Notes under the pieces: model-generated
Seen by the model: the letters and a program-made list of their open reading frames with translations, nothing else
Database searches by the model: none
What the model was told of the DNA's origin: nothing
Shown: positions 29,855-39,430 of the stretch, in pieces
How the letters are laid out: every line of letters starts with the position of its first letter
Position numbering within the stretch: position 1 is the stretch's first letter
Assembly (NCBI RefSeq): GCF_013426735.1
Contig: NZ_AP023272.1
Location: 2,462,501 to 2,526,500, forward strand
DNA length: 64,000 nt
Origin: Agrobacterium vitis
Lineage (GTDB): Bacteria; Pseudomonadota; Alphaproteobacteria; Rhizobiales; Rhizobiaceae
Direction of reading: 5' to 3'
Position numbers and translations under genes: made by a program

Positions 29855-31477
29855 ATGCACTCTGCATCTCATACCATTTCCCCCACGACACACGCTGCTT
29901 CCGGCCCTCACTCTGGAATGGTCACCAGCCCGCATCCGCTGGCAAGCGCTGCCGGATTGGCTGTTCTGGAGCGCGGCGGCACGGCAGCGGAATCAGCCAT
30001 CGCCATGGCCAGCACGATTGCCGTCGTCTACCCGCATTTCTGCGGCTTAGGCGGCGACTCAGTCTGGATTCTGGCCGACCGCCAGGGCCGCCAGACTTGT
30101 TTTATGGGGATCGGTCAGGCATCCGCAAAGCTACCGGAATTTACCGGCGACAGTATTCCGCTGCGTGGTCCGCTTTCGACCTTGACCACCGCCGCCACTG
30201 TTGATGCCTGGGAGACCGTTCACCGCTATTCCACTGAGTATTGGGGTGGCAAACAGGCGTTCGGCGATCTTTTGCAGAATGCCATTCATCATGCGCAACA
30301 CGGGTTTCCAGTCACCCGCTCGCAAGGCTTTTGGCTCGATATGCGCAAGGACGTGCTGGCCGACTGGCCAGGCTTCATCAACCTGTTTTTCAACAATGGA
30401 CAACCCTTTGCCACGGGAGAGATTTTTCGCCAGCCAGAGCTGACCCGCTCCCTGGAGGATATTGCCAGCCATGGTGCGCGCAGTTTTTACCAAGGCACCC
30501 TCGCCCAGCGTATCGCCGAGGGGCTTCGAGCAGTTGGGTCGCCAATCACCCTTGCCGATCTGGCAGCCACACGCACGCGGCAGGTGGAACCGGCGCGTCT
30601 ATCCTATCGCGGGCTGGAGCTTCTCGCGCCGCCGCCGCCGACACAAGGGATCTCCACTCTTGCGATCATGGGCATTCTCCAGCATTTCGACCTGTCCGCC
30701 CTCACTCCGGGCAGCGCACAGCATCTGCATCTGGTCGTCGAGGCGGTGAAACAGGCTTTCCTGACCCGTGACCGGATCGCCGACCCGGACTTTGCCGATC
30801 AACCCGTGCGGGAATGGCTTTCGGCGGAACGATTGCAACAGGCAGCCAGGGCCATCAACCCAGACCGGGCGCTGGACTGGCCGCATCCCTACCGAACCGG
30901 GGACACGGTGTTCTTCGGCGCGACTGACGCTGCGGGACAAAGCGTCAGCACCTTGCAAAGCACTTATTTCGATTGGGGCAGCGGCGTTGTCGTCGGCGAT
31001 ACCGGCATTCTCTGGCAAAACCGGGGTGCGGCCTTCTCCCTCGATCCGAAAAGCCCCAATTTCCTGCAACCGGGAAAAAGACCGTTTTATACGCTCAACC
31101 CGGGACTTGCACTACGCGACAGCAAACCGGCACTGATCTACGGCACCCAAGGTGCAGACGGCCAGCCGCAGACCCTGGCCATGCTGCTGACGCGGCTGAT
31201 TGATTATGCGCAACCTGCGGCGCAAGCCTTGGCCGGACCACGGTTCTTACTGGGCAAAACGTTTTCCGACAGCCGCGACAGTTTGAAAATCGAAGCCGAT
31301 TGCGGCCAGCCCGTCCTCGATCGTCTCGCCGATCTCGGTCACCAGCTCGCACCCATTGAGCCGCAAAGTCCAATCGCGGGTCAGGCAGGCGTTATCGCCA
31401 TCGCCCCAGATGGCAGCCTGGCAGGCGCTCACGACCCACGCGGAGAAGGTGTGGCGCTTACCCTCGGCGAGCGTTGA
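29855..31477 (+). CDS. Gamma-glutamyltransferase-family N-terminal nucleophile hydrolase
   Basis: A 540-residue Ntn-hydrolase of the gamma-glutamyltransferase family. N-terminal GMVTSPHPLASAAGLAVLERGG matches the large subunit start. The predicted self-cleavage and nucleophile Thr351 lies in GDTVFFGATD, matching the TTHYSVVD region of E. coli GGT in spacing to the aspartate. A small-subunit-like end follows (GTQGADGQPQTLAMLLTRL, DPRGEGVAL). No signal peptide is obvious, unlike periplasmic GGT, so it may be cytoplasmic and act on acylated or oxamate-like amides. It is divergent from the amidohydrolase pair. Confidence 0.85.
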   Translation: MHSASHTISPTTHAASGPHSGMVTSPHPLASAAGLAVLERGGTAAESAIAMASTIAVVYPHFCGLGGDSVWILADRQGRQTCFMGIGQASAKLPEFTGDSIPLRGPLSTLTTAATVDAWETVHRYSTEYWGGKQAFGDLLQNAIHHAQHGFPVTRSQGFWLDMRKDVLADWPGFINLFFNNGQPFATGEIFRQPELTRSLEDIASHGARSFYQGTLAQRIAEGLRAVGSPITLADLAATRTRQVEPARLSYRGLELLAPPPPTQGISTLAIMGILQHFDLSALTPGSAQHLHLVVEAVKQAFLTRDRIADPDFADQPVREWLSAERLQQAARAINPDRALDWPHPYRTGDTVFFGATDAAGQSVSTLQSTYFDWGSGVVVGDTGILWQNRGAAFSLDPKSPNFLQPGKRPFYTLNPGLALRDSKPALIYGTQGADGQPQTLAMLLTRLIDYAQPAAQALAGPRFLLGKTFSDSRDSLKIEADCGQPVLDRLADLGHQLAPIEPQSPIAGQAGVIAIAPDGSLAGAHDPRGEGVALTLGER

Positions 31478-31765
31478 CCAATTGCGTTGAGATAATCGAC
31501 AAAGGTTTGGGACAGAATTTCGGAAACAACCGCCGCGCAAGCTAGATCCTATAGCATCGTACCGGCTTCGGTTTTTACACGATGCTATAGGATTCAACCG
31601 AAAGGGGGGCTTTTCGGTTGAATCCTGTTTTCATCTATCTGGAGATGTGTCAACGTTTTTTACGTTTTCTAACAAAATTTAGAGACCTTCAACGCCTCAC
31701 GGAGCCACCGCGTTTCTCTATCTATTTGTTTTTACGAATTTTCGGGCCGAAAAATACAACTTAAT
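31478..31765. other. Intergenic region with overlapping palindromes
   Basis: This 288-bp gap between two convergent genes holds the palindromic repeat described at 31546-31625. The rest (31626-31765) is AT-rich with no supported gene or recognisable terminator. Confidence 0.5.
31546..31625. repeat. Two overlapping perfect inverted repeats
   Basis: First repeat: 15-bp perfect arms 31546-31560 and 31579-31593, beginning ATCCTATAGCATCGT, with a GC-rich inner hairpin ACCG/CGGT. Second repeat: 14-bp perfect arms 31590-31603 and 31612-31625 (GGATTCAACCGAAA / TTTCGGTTGAATCC). They share the four bases GGAT at 31590-31593, so the two hairpins compete. This looks like an intergenic palindromic element that may also serve as a two-way terminator between the GGT-like gene and uvrB. 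Confidence 0.65.
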
Positions 31766-34700
31766 TCACCGTCCCGGCTTGCCGGTTTTCCCCTTGGTGC
31801 GTGTCTTGCGCTTCTGATCCCCGGCGTCTTCATAGGAACCGGCGCCCGATTTGGCGCGGATGATCGGACGGGGATCGTCGATTTTGAAGTCGCCGATTTT
31901 TGGACCCGGCTTTTCAGGAAGCTTGCCGGGAACAGGCTTTTCCGTCCGACCAACCGTCATTTCATCCAGGCTGTTCTTGCGAAACAGTGGCTTGGCCGTG
32001 TCCGTACCAGGCCCCATGTCATCCAGGGATGGTTTGGCGAAATAGGAGCCGGACGAATCGGTCTCCTGACGGGAATCGACGGCTGCACCGCCAGCAGCCT
32101 GGCCTGTCCCGGCTTGTTCTTGAGCCCGGGCCGCTGCCTTTTCGCCGGGATCACCCATGCTGGCCAGCTCAACCTCTTTCAAACGCTTGATTTCGTCGCG
32201 TAAACGGGCTGCGGTTTCGAAATCGAGATCGGCGGCGGCATCGCGCATCTGCTTTTCCAGCGCCGAAAGATGGGCTTGGAGATTGTTGCCGACCAGATGA
32301 CCGCCGGCGGCAAAGCCCTTGCCGCTTGCCCCGGAAATGTCGGCACGCACATGGTCGCGCTCATAGACCGAATCGAGAATGTCGGAAATTTTTGACTTGA
32401 CCGATTCCGGCGTGATGCCGTGTTCGAGATTGTAAGCCACCTGTTTTTCACGGCGGCGCGACGTCTCGTCCATGGCGCGCCGCATGGAGCCGGTGATCTG
32501 ATCGGCGTAGAGAATGACCTTGCCATCGACGTTACGCGCAGCACGGCCAATCGTCTGGATCAGCGAGGTCTCTGAGCGCAGGAAGCCTTCCTTGTCGGCA
32601 TCGAGAATGGCGACGAAGCCGCATTCGGGAATGTCCAGCCCCTCGCGCAACAGGTTGATGCCAACCAGCACATCGAAGGCACCGAGCCTGAGATCGCGCA
32701 GGATTTCGATGCGTTCCAGCGTGTCGATATCCGAATGCATATAGCGCACCCGCACGCCCTGCTCATGCAGATATTCCGTCAGGTCTTCGGCCATGCGCTT
32801 GGTCAGCACCGTTACCAGCGTGCGATAGCCCTTCAGCGAGGTTTCCTTGATCTCGCCCAAGACATCATCGACCTGGGTCTTGGCGGAGCGCACTTCGACC
32901 GGCGGATCGATCAGGCCGGTTGGGCGAATGACCTGCTCTGCAAACACGCCGCCCGATTGTTCCAGTTCCCAACTGCCCGGGGTCGCCGAAACAGCAACGG
33001 TCGCCGGACGCATGGCGTCCCATTCCTCAAATCGCAATGGCCGGTTATCCATGCAGGAGGGCAGCCGGAAGCCGTATTCGGCCAGCGTTGCCTTGCGCCT
33101 GAAGTCGCCACGATACATGCCGCCGATCTGGCTGACGGACACATGGCTTTCATCAATGAACAGCAAGGCGTTATCAGGGATATATTCGAACAGGGTCGGC
33201 GGTGGTTCGCCCGGCGCACGGCCCGTCAGGTAGCGCGAATAGTTTTCAATGCCAGCGCAGGCGCCGGTCGCTTCCATCATTTCGATATCGTAGCGGGTGC
33301 GCTGCTCCAGCCTTTGCGCCTCCAGCAGACGCCCGCCCTTTTCCAGCTCGGCCAGCCGCTGTTTCAACTCCTCCTTGATCGCCTTGATCGCCCCATTCAG
33401 CGTCGGGCGCGGCGTGACATAGTGCGAATTGGCGTAGATCTTCACCGACTTCATATCGCCGGTCTTGTGGCCGGTCAGCGGATCGAATTCGGTAATTGCA
33501 TCAATTTCATCGCCGAACATCGAAATGCGCCAGGCGGCATCCTCCAAGTGCGCGGGGAAGATTTCAATCGTATCGCCCCGCACCCGGAATGAGCCGCGCA
33601 CGAAATTGATGTCCTGCCGCTTGTATTGCTGCGCCACGAGGTCTGCCAGCAATTGCCGCTGATCGATCCGGTCGCCGACCGACATTTGGAAGGTCATGGC
33701 CGTATAGGTTTCGACCGAGCCGATACCGTAGATGCAGGACACCGAGGCGACGATAATGCAATCGTCGCGCTCCAGGATGGCGCGGGTGGCGGCATGGCGC
33801 ATACGGTCGATCTGCTCGTTGATCGAGCTTTCCTTCTCGATAAACGTATCCGAGCGCGGCACATAGGCTTCCGGCTGATAGTAATCGTAATAGGAAACGA
33901 AATATTCCACTGCATTGTCGGGGAAGAAATGTTTGAATTCCGAATAGAGCTGGGCCGCCAGCGTCTTGTTCGGCGCCAGAATCACCGCCGGCCGCTGGGT
34001 CGCCTCGATCACCTTGGCCATGGTGAAGGTCTTGCCGGAACCAGTCACCCCGAGCAGAACCTGACTGCGCTCCCCGGCATTGATGCCTTCCACCAGATCC
34101 TTGATTGCCGTCGGCTGATCGCCCGCCGGTTCGTAATCCGACACCATGCGGATCGGGATTCCCCCCTCGGACTTTTCCGGCCGGGCTGGGCGATGTGGTG
34201 CCCAGATCTTGCCGTCCTTGAACAGCGGATTGCCGCTTTCGATCAGCGCCGACAGCGCCTCCACGGTCGCCGTCACAGCGCCGGGAGCAAGGCTCTGCGC
34301 CTCTTCAAGCGACGTGTCCATACCAGAAACAGGATTAAGACCGGCAGCAGCGCGCGTGGCCGGATCGGAAGATGCGCCGATGGACACGCCGCGTGAGGTG
34401 CGCATGGCACTGCCTCCGTCTTCGCTCTTGGCCTTGGCAGTGCGACCGACCTTTACGGGCTCGGCGGCCTCAGTCTTGCGGCCCATGCTCTTCTCAAGCG
34501 CTATCTTTTCGGCATGCCTGCGCGCTTCGATTTCGATCTTCTTGCGGTGCTTACCAGCCTTGGAGGCGAGTTCCCGTTGGCTTTCAATCCCCCCGGCTTC
34601 CGCCTCCGCTTCCAGCTGCTTCACCCAATCTGCGACACTCCCGCTCAAGGGTGCTCCTTCAAAAGCTGCCTGCGGTGCCTCTTCAAACCCACCGGCATAA

Positions 34701-34771
34701 GGCGATCCTGCCTCATCCTGCGATGGGTTGTCATTGTTACGGACGGGAGATTTTTTCGGAGATCTGGCCAT
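31766..34771 (-). CDS. uvrB: Excinuclease ABC subunit UvrB, extended
   Basis: DNA-damage recognition helicase of nucleotide excision repair, 1001 residues against about 670 in E. coli. The conserved part starts near 205. Walker A GVTGSGKT is at 241-248, the beta-hairpin is in [17 protein letters not shown], the DEAD-like box is IDESHVS, and helicase motif VI is QTIGRAARN. The C-terminal UVR domain ([20 protein letters not shown]) is followed by a further ~110 low-complexity, charged residues. The first ~200 residues are Ala/Glu/Lys-rich with no known domain. Long extensions are typical of rhizobial UvrB. Confidence 0.97.
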   Translation of the reverse strand: MARSPKKSPVRNNDNPSQDEAGSPYAGGFEEAPQAAFEGAPLSGSVADWVKQLEAEAEAGGIESQRELASKAGKHRKKIEIEARRHAEKIALEKSMGRKTEAAEPVKVGRTAKAKSEDGGSAMRTSRGVSIGASSDPATRAAAGLNPVSGMDTSLEEAQSLAPGAVTATVEALSALIESGNPLFKDGKIWAPHRPARPEKSEGGIPIRMVSDYEPAGDQPTAIKDLVEGINAGERSQVLLGVTGSGKTFTMAKVIEATQRPAVILAPNKTLAAQLYSEFKHFFPDNAVEYFVSYYDYYQPEAYVPRSDTFIEKESSINEQIDRMRHAATRAILERDDCIIVASVSCIYGIGSVETYTAMTFQMSVGDRIDQRQLLADLVAQQYKRQDINFVRGSFRVRGDTIEIFPAHLEDAAWRISMFGDEIDAITEFDPLTGHKTGDMKSVKIYANSHYVTPRPTLNGAIKAIKEELKQRLAELEKGGRLLEAQRLEQRTRYDIEMMEATGACAGIENYSRYLTGRAPGEPPPTLFEYIPDNALLFIDESHVSVSQIGGMYRGDFRRKATLAEYGFRLPSCMDNRPLRFEEWDAMRPATVAVSATPGSWELEQSGGVFAEQVIRPTGLIDPPVEVRSAKTQVDDVLGEIKETSLKGYRTLVTVLTKRMAEDLTEYLHEQGVRVRYMHSDIDTLERIEILRDLRLGAFDVLVGINLLREGLDIPECGFVAILDADKEGFLRSETSLIQTIGRAARNVDGKVILYADQITGSMRRAMDETSRRREKQVAYNLEHGITPESVKSKISDILDSVYERDHVRADISGASGKGFAAGGHLVGNNLQAHLSALEKQMRDAAADLDFETAARLRDEIKRLKEVELASMGDPGEKAAARAQEQAGTGQAAGGAAVDSRQETDSSGSYFAKPSLDDMGPGTDTAKPLFRKNSLDEMTVGRTEKPVPGKLPEKPGPKIGDFKIDDPRPIIRAKSGAGSYEDAGDQKRKTRTKGKTGKPGR

Positions 34772-34825
34772 GGTTCGAATATGGATAAGACCGCAGGCAA
34801 AGTGAAGTGCGCCAGACGAAAATCA

Positions 34826-34840
34826 GAACAAAAAAGCAAC
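34826..34840 (-). promoter_or_regulatory. Possible LexA (SOS) box upstream of uvrB
   Basis: On the minus strand the sequence reads GTTG-N7-GTTC, one mismatch from the alphaproteobacterial LexA site GTTC-N7-GTTC, 55-69 bp upstream of the uvrB ATG. The location suits damage-inducible control of uvrB. One mismatch makes this tentative. Confidence 0.4.
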
Positions 34841-34910
34841 AATTTCGCTAAAGTTTTTATCCCTTGGCATTCTCGGAAAAACCAAGGGTCATGTCCCTGA
34901 CTGGCCTGCC

Positions 34911-36914
34911 TCAGGCCACGGCGCGCCGTGATTTTTTTTCACTCAGTTGCTTTTTTTTAAAGTCGAGCCATTTGGGCAGCATATCCGCGGGCATGGGCCG
35001 GGAGAAATAATAGCCCTGGCCAATCGTGCAACCGATTTCGGTCAATGTCCTGGCATCCGCCACCGTTTCTACGCCCTCCGCAACGATATCAACACCCAGT
35101 GCGCGGCCGAGACCAACCAGGGCGACAACAAGCGCCTTGTTCTTTGGGGAATTACTGATACCGGTGACGAAACTGCGATCGATCTTCAACCGGGTGATCT
35201 TCAGGCTGATCAGATAGGCCAAGGACGAGTATCCCATGCCGAAATCATCCACCGTCAGCTTATAGCCACTGTTTTCAAGCCGGGTCAGTTGTTCACCCGC
35301 GACCGCCGGATCCAGAATGGTTTCCTCGGTAATCTCCACTTCCAGAAGGTTGCGACTGACGCCATAGGCAGTGGTAATCCGGTCCAGCATGACAGATACG
35401 TCATAGAGCGCAAATTCACGCGGCGATACGTTCAAGGCGACAGCCGTCTCCGGCATGCCTAGCTCTTTCAGCCTGTTGAGCAGCTGGCAGATATTTTCTG
35501 TCACGAAACCGGTCAGCGCCTCACACATCTGCATGGCCTGTGCGGCGTTGACAATTTCAGGCGGAGCAATCGCTCCGAACTCCGGATGGAACCAGCGGAT
35601 CAGCGCCTCGAAGCCAACGATCTTGCCCGTGGCAAGATCGACCTGCGGCTGGAACCAGGTCTCGAGCGCAGTGTCGCGAAGTGCTGCTGGCAGATCCTGC
35701 TCGATACGCCGTTGGCGATCGATGCGCTGTTTGATCTGATGATCGAATTCCCGCAATTGACCGCGACCGTCCTGCTTGGCATCCGATAAAGCCATGCTGG
35801 CACAGGTAAACAGCCCGTCACCATCATCAGCATGATCGGGATAGAACGCAATCCCGGCGCTCAAACCAGGACTGACCTGAGTGCCATGGACGGCAATCGG
35901 AACCATGGACGCGGCGATAACGGTCTCAGCAAGCGCTCGGCAATCCTGGCGCACGTCGCCGTTCCGCAACAGAATTGCAAATTCATCACCGCTGATCCGG
36001 GCTGTGACGGCATCACCACCGGCGGCATTTTTCAACCTCTGCCCCAGGATCGCCAGAAACTGGTCTCCACCGCGATGACCAAAAGCATCGTTGATCAGCT
36101 TGAACCGATCGACATTGACCAATAACAGGCCAATTTCCCGGTTTCCGACTTTGGCAGCGGCGATCTCCCCCGCGAGCCGTCCATTGAAGTAGATTCTGTT
36201 GAACAGCCCCGTCACGGGATCGCCGTTGGCAAGAACCTCCAGTCGCAAATTCTTGTGCTGAATATCCTCATTGGCAATGGTCAGCGATTGCGTCGCGGCC
36301 TGGTTGCTCAGCTTGGCCATTTCGCTTTCCATAAATGTCCTGTCCGCCTTCAACAGCAGATGCGACATGAATATGGCCAATACGATGAAATTAAACGTGG
36401 AGACGGTCGCAATGATGCCACCATGAATCGAGAAATTCCACAATATCGCTAAAATCATCGGAATACAGTAGCTGAAGGCGACCTGACTGGTGCCGGCCTG
36501 GCGGAACATGGCTGTCGCCACCAGACCGCCGATAACCACCAGAATAGGCGCATTGCGGCCCAGCAAGTCCATATCGACCACCGCTGTCGGCAAAAGAGCC
36601 CAGACGATCCCTTGCAGACAGGCCGTGATGCACATCAGCCGAAGCACGTCATCCGGATTGGAGCAGCCATAGTGACGGCGCTGCAGATGGCGCGACAATA
36701 GAAAGCGGAATACCGTGGCGAAAGCCAACACGATCATCCAGCCGATAACGACATTCACGTCATACCCCTCGGCCAGAAGCAGAATGGACGAGGATAGCCC
36801 AGCCATCACATTGTAAACTGCTGCTGTACCGCTACCATGCAATGCCATGGACGCCCGCGCCTTGTGGGCAGATGACAATAAAAATGCTTTTTGATCCGCG
36901 GTTTCTGAAAACAA
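34911..36914 (-). CDS. Membrane GGDEF/EAL protein, probably a c-di-GMP phosphodiesterase
   Basis: A 667-residue protein with six or so N-terminal transmembrane helices (about 25-195) forming a MASE-like sensor, a GGDEF domain (about 225-390) and an EAL domain (about 405-655). The GGDEF active-site motif reads SGDEF, so cyclase activity is doubtful. The EAL domain keeps EALIRW, NVSPREF, EITEE, DDFGMGYSSLAYL, KIDRSFV and EGVE, the full set for c-di-GMP hydrolysis. The likely role is turnover of c-di-GMP, with the degenerate GGDEF possibly binding GTP to regulate. It lies alone upstream of uvrB. Confidence 0.9.
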   Translation of the reverse strand: MFSETADQKAFLLSSAHKARASMALHGSGTAAVYNVMAGLSSSILLLAEGYDVNVVIGWMIVLAFATVFRFLLSRHLQRRHYGCSNPDDVLRLMCITACLQGIVWALLPTAVVDMDLLGRNAPILVVIGGLVATAMFRQAGTSQVAFSYCIPMILAILWNFSIHGGIIATVSTFNFIVLAIFMSHLLLKADRTFMESEMAKLSNQAATQSLTIANEDIQHKNLRLEVLANGDPVTGLFNRIYFNGRLAGEIAAAKVGNREIGLLLVNVDRFKLINDAFGHRGGDQFLAILGQRLKNAAGGDAVTARISGDEFAILLRNGDVRQDCRALAETVIAASMVPIAVHGTQVSPGLSAGIAFYPDHADDGDGLFTCASMALSDAKQDGRGQLREFDHQIKQRIDRQRRIEQDLPAALRDTALETWFQPQVDLATGKIVGFEALIRWFHPEFGAIAPPEIVNAAQAMQMCEALTGFVTENICQLLNRLKELGMPETAVALNVSPREFALYDVSVMLDRITTAYGVSRNLLEVEITEETILDPAVAGEQLTRLENSGYKLTVDDFGMGYSSLAYLISLKITRLKIDRSFVTGISNSPKNKALVVALVGLGRALGVDIVAEGVETVADARTLTEIGCTIGQGYYFSRPMPADMLPKWLDFKKKQLSEKKSRRAVA

Positions 36915-37178
36915 GACAATCTCATTCTTAAAACTAGGCGCAACAACTGTGCTTTACGACAGCATCGTGCAGGAAAATGATTCCGGCACGGTGCTATATT
37001 TTTTGATTTTCGCATCGGGTTTGGCCGAAAACAGACTCTCACCTCCCAACCCGATGAAGGTTGGCGGTAAGATTGCGCGTTTTTGGTAAGAAATAATGAA
37101 TAATGCAGTTAAAAATTGTGCATCGACTTATATTATGCTTTACTCACGAAATAACACTTCAACTGGAAATAGAACTGC
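36915..37178. other. Intergenic region with a REP-like hairpin
   Basis: A divergent spacer of 264 bp. It contains a hairpin at 36961-36995 (AGCATCGTGC / GCACGGTGCT arms with inner GGAA/TTCC), which resembles the other palindromic repeats in the window, and a weaker 9-bp inverted repeat CATCGGGTT (37013-37021) / AACCCGATG (37048-37056). Promoters for both flanking genes must lie here, but I cannot place them. Confidence 0.5.
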
Positions 37179-37532
37179 ATGACGCAACGGAACGATCAAA
37201 TTGATTATATCGAATTCAACGTGCGCGACATTTCGGCTTCAAAACAATTCTATGCCACGGCCTTTGGCTGGTCCTTTACCGATTACGGACCGGATTATGC
37301 CGAATTCAATGATGGCCGTCTGAAGGGTGGGTTTACAACAACCGCCCCGGTTTCAGCAACTGGCGGGCCGCTCGTCATCCTGTTTGCCGATGATCTGGAA
37401 AAGGCCGTGGGCAGCGTGGAAAGCGCCGGTGGCATGATCACCCGCCCAATCTTTTCCTTTCCCGGCGGTCGGCGATTTCACTTCCGCGACCTGGATGGCT
37501 ATGAACTGGCTGTCTGGTCGGACAGTCTCTAA
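37179..37532 (+). CDS. Small VOC-family protein
   Basis: A 117-residue single-module pair glyoxalase/bleomycin-resistance-like protein. It starts IDYIEFNVRDISASKQFYATAFGWSF and ends FRDLDGYELAVWSD, the classical pattern of predicted lyases of this type. The expected metal ligands are only partly visible (Glu in IEFNV, Glu in GYELAVW), so metal binding is uncertain. It is converging on ccoP, with a strong hairpin terminator between. Confidence 0.87.
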   Translation: MTQRNDQIDYIEFNVRDISASKQFYATAFGWSFTDYGPDYAEFNDGRLKGGFTTTAPVSATGGPLVILFADDLEKAVGSVESAGGMITRPIFSFPGGRRFHFRDLDGYELAVWSDSL

Positions 37533-37534
37533 TA

Positions 37535-37567
37535 TCGTACAGAAAGCTGAAACCGGTCTGATGCTGT
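37535..37567. repeat. Degenerate palindromic repeat unit
   Basis: Sequence around TCGTACAGAAAG...ACCGGTCTGATGCTGT resembles the better preserved unit at 55619-55663 in its right half (GGTCTGATGCTGT). It lies just after the VOC stop. Confidence 0.4.
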
Positions 37568-37612
37568 AACCTGGCCTGCCTTCGCGCAACCAGTTTTCAG
37601 ACAACAACTAAA

Positions 37613-37650
37613 GGGAGCCGCCGGAGCTGTTGAGCTCCGGCGGCTCCTTC
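37613..37650. terminator. Strong hairpin between convergent genes
   Basis: Perfect 15-bp GC-rich stem, arms 37614-37628 and 37633-37647, loop GTTG. It lies between the VOC gene (plus) and ccoP (minus; its stop is in the next base triplet). On the minus strand it is followed by CTTTAG, on the plus strand by TTCTC; it probably terminates both. Confidence 0.75.
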
Positions 37651-38514
37651 TCACTCCCCGCCGCCGAGTGAGTGGACGTAGACGGTCAGTTCCTTGACGG
37701 TCGTATCACCTAGACGCGCTGACCATCCGGGCATGACGCCATGCTTGGGATGAGCCACCTGCTGGATGATCTCCTGCTCGCCTTTAACCTTCAGCCAAAT
37801 GGCGTCGCCGAGATTGGGCGCACCGAGATCGCGGTTGCCCTCGGCCTTTTCACCGTGGCAGGCAACACAATTGTCCATGAAGACCTGCTTTCCAGGCGCA
37901 ACCAATGCGTCGTTGGACGGCTTGCCCGTCAGGCTGACGACATAGGCGGAGACCTGGCGGATTTCCTCGGGCTTCAGGATGTCGGCGAAGGCCGGCATTT
38001 CCGACGCCCGGGTTTCCGGATCGCTCGTGTAGCGAATACCGTGTTGCAGCGTCGTGTAGATGGCATCCACACTGCCGCCCCATAGCCAGTCATCGTCGTT
38101 CAGGTTCGGATAGCCGGGGCCACCGGCCGCACCAGAACCGTGACAAGGGGTACAATTGACCTTGAAGGCCGCAGCACCGCCAGCCGTGGCAAATTCGGTC
38201 AGATCCTTATCGGCCAGGATATCCTTGATCGGCAGGGCGGCGATCTTGTCGGTGAACACCGATTGCGCTGCCTTGGCCTCTGCAAGCTCGGCGGTGACAG
38301 CTGCACGGTTGGTATAGCCGAACAGGCCCTTGGTATTGGTGGAGAGCATCGGCCAGGCCGGATAGACCACCGTATAGCCGATCGCCCAGACGATGGTAGC
38401 GTAGAAGGTATAGACCCACCAACGCGGCATCGGGTTGTTCAGCTCGCGGATGCCGTCCCATTCATGACCCGTGGTTTCGACACCGCTGATTTCGTCAATG
38501 TGTTTGTCAGACAT
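37651..38514 (-). CDS. ccoP: cbb3 cytochrome c oxidase subunit III (diheme CcoP/FixP)
   Basis: Membrane-anchored diheme cytochrome c of the high-affinity cbb3 oxidase, 287 residues. It has an N-terminal helix (about 32-55) after a short cytoplasmic part with the family motif GIRELNNPMPRWW, then two haem-binding CxxCH motifs (CTPCH and CVACH). It lies last in ccoN-ccoO-ccoQ-ccoP on the minus strand. Carries electrons from the bc1 complex via soluble cytochrome to CcoO/CcoN. Confidence 0.97.
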   Translation of the reverse strand: MSDKHIDEISGVETTGHEWDGIRELNNPMPRWWVYTFYATIVWAIGYTVVYPAWPMLSTNTKGLFGYTNRAAVTAELAEAKAAQSVFTDKIAALPIKDILADKDLTEFATAGGAAAFKVNCTPCHGSGAAGGPGYPNLNDDDWLWGGSVDAIYTTLQHGIRYTSDPETRASEMPAFADILKPEEIRQVSAYVVSLTGKPSNDALVAPGKQVFMDNCVACHGEKAEGNRDLGAPNLGDAIWLKVKGEQEIIQQVAHPKHGVMPGWSARLGDTTVKELTVYVHSLGGGE

Positions 38515-38516
38515 GA

Positions 38517-38678
38517 TCAGTCCTCCCGCAAGGGGATAGAGGCAGCATCTTCCGCCCGCTCTTTGGCGCCCGGACGAAAGACGAAGAGAATGGCGCCCGC
38601 GAAAAACAGCAGCATGGCGAGCATGCCCCAGCTGTCGGCGAAATGGCGCATGGCCGTATAGATTTCGGTTCCTTCCAT
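38517..38678 (-). CDS. ccoQ: cbb3 oxidase subunit CcoQ/FixQ
   Basis: A 53-residue single-helix subunit that stabilises the cbb3 oxidase. The opening METETYTAMR-like start is here MEGTEIYTAMRHFADSWG, followed by one transmembrane helix and a short acidic/basic tail (FRPGAKERAED). The start is the ATG giving MEGTEIY. Gaps to ccoO (10 bp) and ccoP (2 bp) show co-transcription. Confidence 0.94.
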   Translation of the reverse strand: MEGTEIYTAMRHFADSWGMLAMLLFFAGAILFVFRPGAKERAEDAASIPLRED

Positions 38679-38688
38679 GACGCCCTCC

Positions 38689-39420
38689 TCAACGGTAACC
38701 GGTTGCGTCGTCATATTTGGTGAAGTCCACCAAAGTGCCGATCATTTGCAGGTAAGCGATCAGCGCGTCCATTTCGGACAGAACCGCCGGGTTGCCGTCG
38801 AAATCACCGACTTTCGCCTTGGGATAGCGGGCCAGCAATGCCGTGGTATCGGCATTCGGGTCCGCCTGGGCAGCCAGATCGGCCTTGGCATTGTCGATCA
38901 TGTCCTGGGTATAGGGTACGCCGACTTCGCTGTTAACCTTCAGGTCCATGGAGACATTGGTAATCTTCAGCGGCGTTTCTTTCAGGAACGCATATTTCGG
39001 CATGATCGATTCCGGCACGACCGAGCGCGGATCGCTCAGGTGCTGGACATGCCAATCGTTCGAGTAGCGATCCCCGACCCGGGCCAGATCCGGCCCGGTG
39101 CGCTTGGAACCCCATTGGAACGGATGGTCGTACATCGATTCCGCCGCCAGGGAGTAATGGCCGTAGCGTTCCACTTCGTCACGGAACGGACGGATCATCT
39201 GGCTGTGGCAGAGGTAACAGCCTTCGCGGATGTAGATGTCGCGACCGGCCAGTTCGAGCGGCGAGTAGGGCCGCATGCCCTCCACCTTTTCGATGGTGTT
39301 TTGCAGGTAGAACAGCGGCGCGATTTCGACGATACCGCCTATCGCAACCACCAGCAGCGAACCTAAAAGCAGCAGGCTGGCATTTTTTTCGATGATTTTG
39401 TGTTTATCGAGAATGGACAT
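38689..39420 (-). CDS. ccoO: cbb3 cytochrome c oxidase subunit II (monohaem CcoO/FixO)
   Basis: A 243-residue membrane-bound monohaem cytochrome c. It has one N-terminal helix ([22 protein letters not shown]) and the haem motif CYLCH in [17 protein letters not shown]. The start giving MSILDKHK is preferred over upstream in-frame codons by similarity to FixO. Together with CcoN it forms the functional core of the oxidase. Confidence 0.97.
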   Translation of the reverse strand: MSILDKHKIIEKNASLLLLGSLLVVAIGGIVEIAPLFYLQNTIEKVEGMRPYSPLELAGRDIYIREGCYLCHSQMIRPFRDEVERYGHYSLAAESMYDHPFQWGSKRTGPDLARVGDRYSNDWHVQHLSDPRSVVPESIMPKYAFLKETPLKITNVSMDLKVNSEVGVPYTQDMIDNAKADLAAQADPNADTTALLARYPKAKVGDFDGNPAVLSEMDALIAYLQMIGTLVDFTKYDDATGYR

Positions 39421-39430
39421 GGTGCCCTCC

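Noticed and set aside
37013..37056. Inverted repeat CATCGGGTT / AACCCGATG
   Set aside because: A 26-nt loop, short arms and no match to known regulator sites; probably chance.
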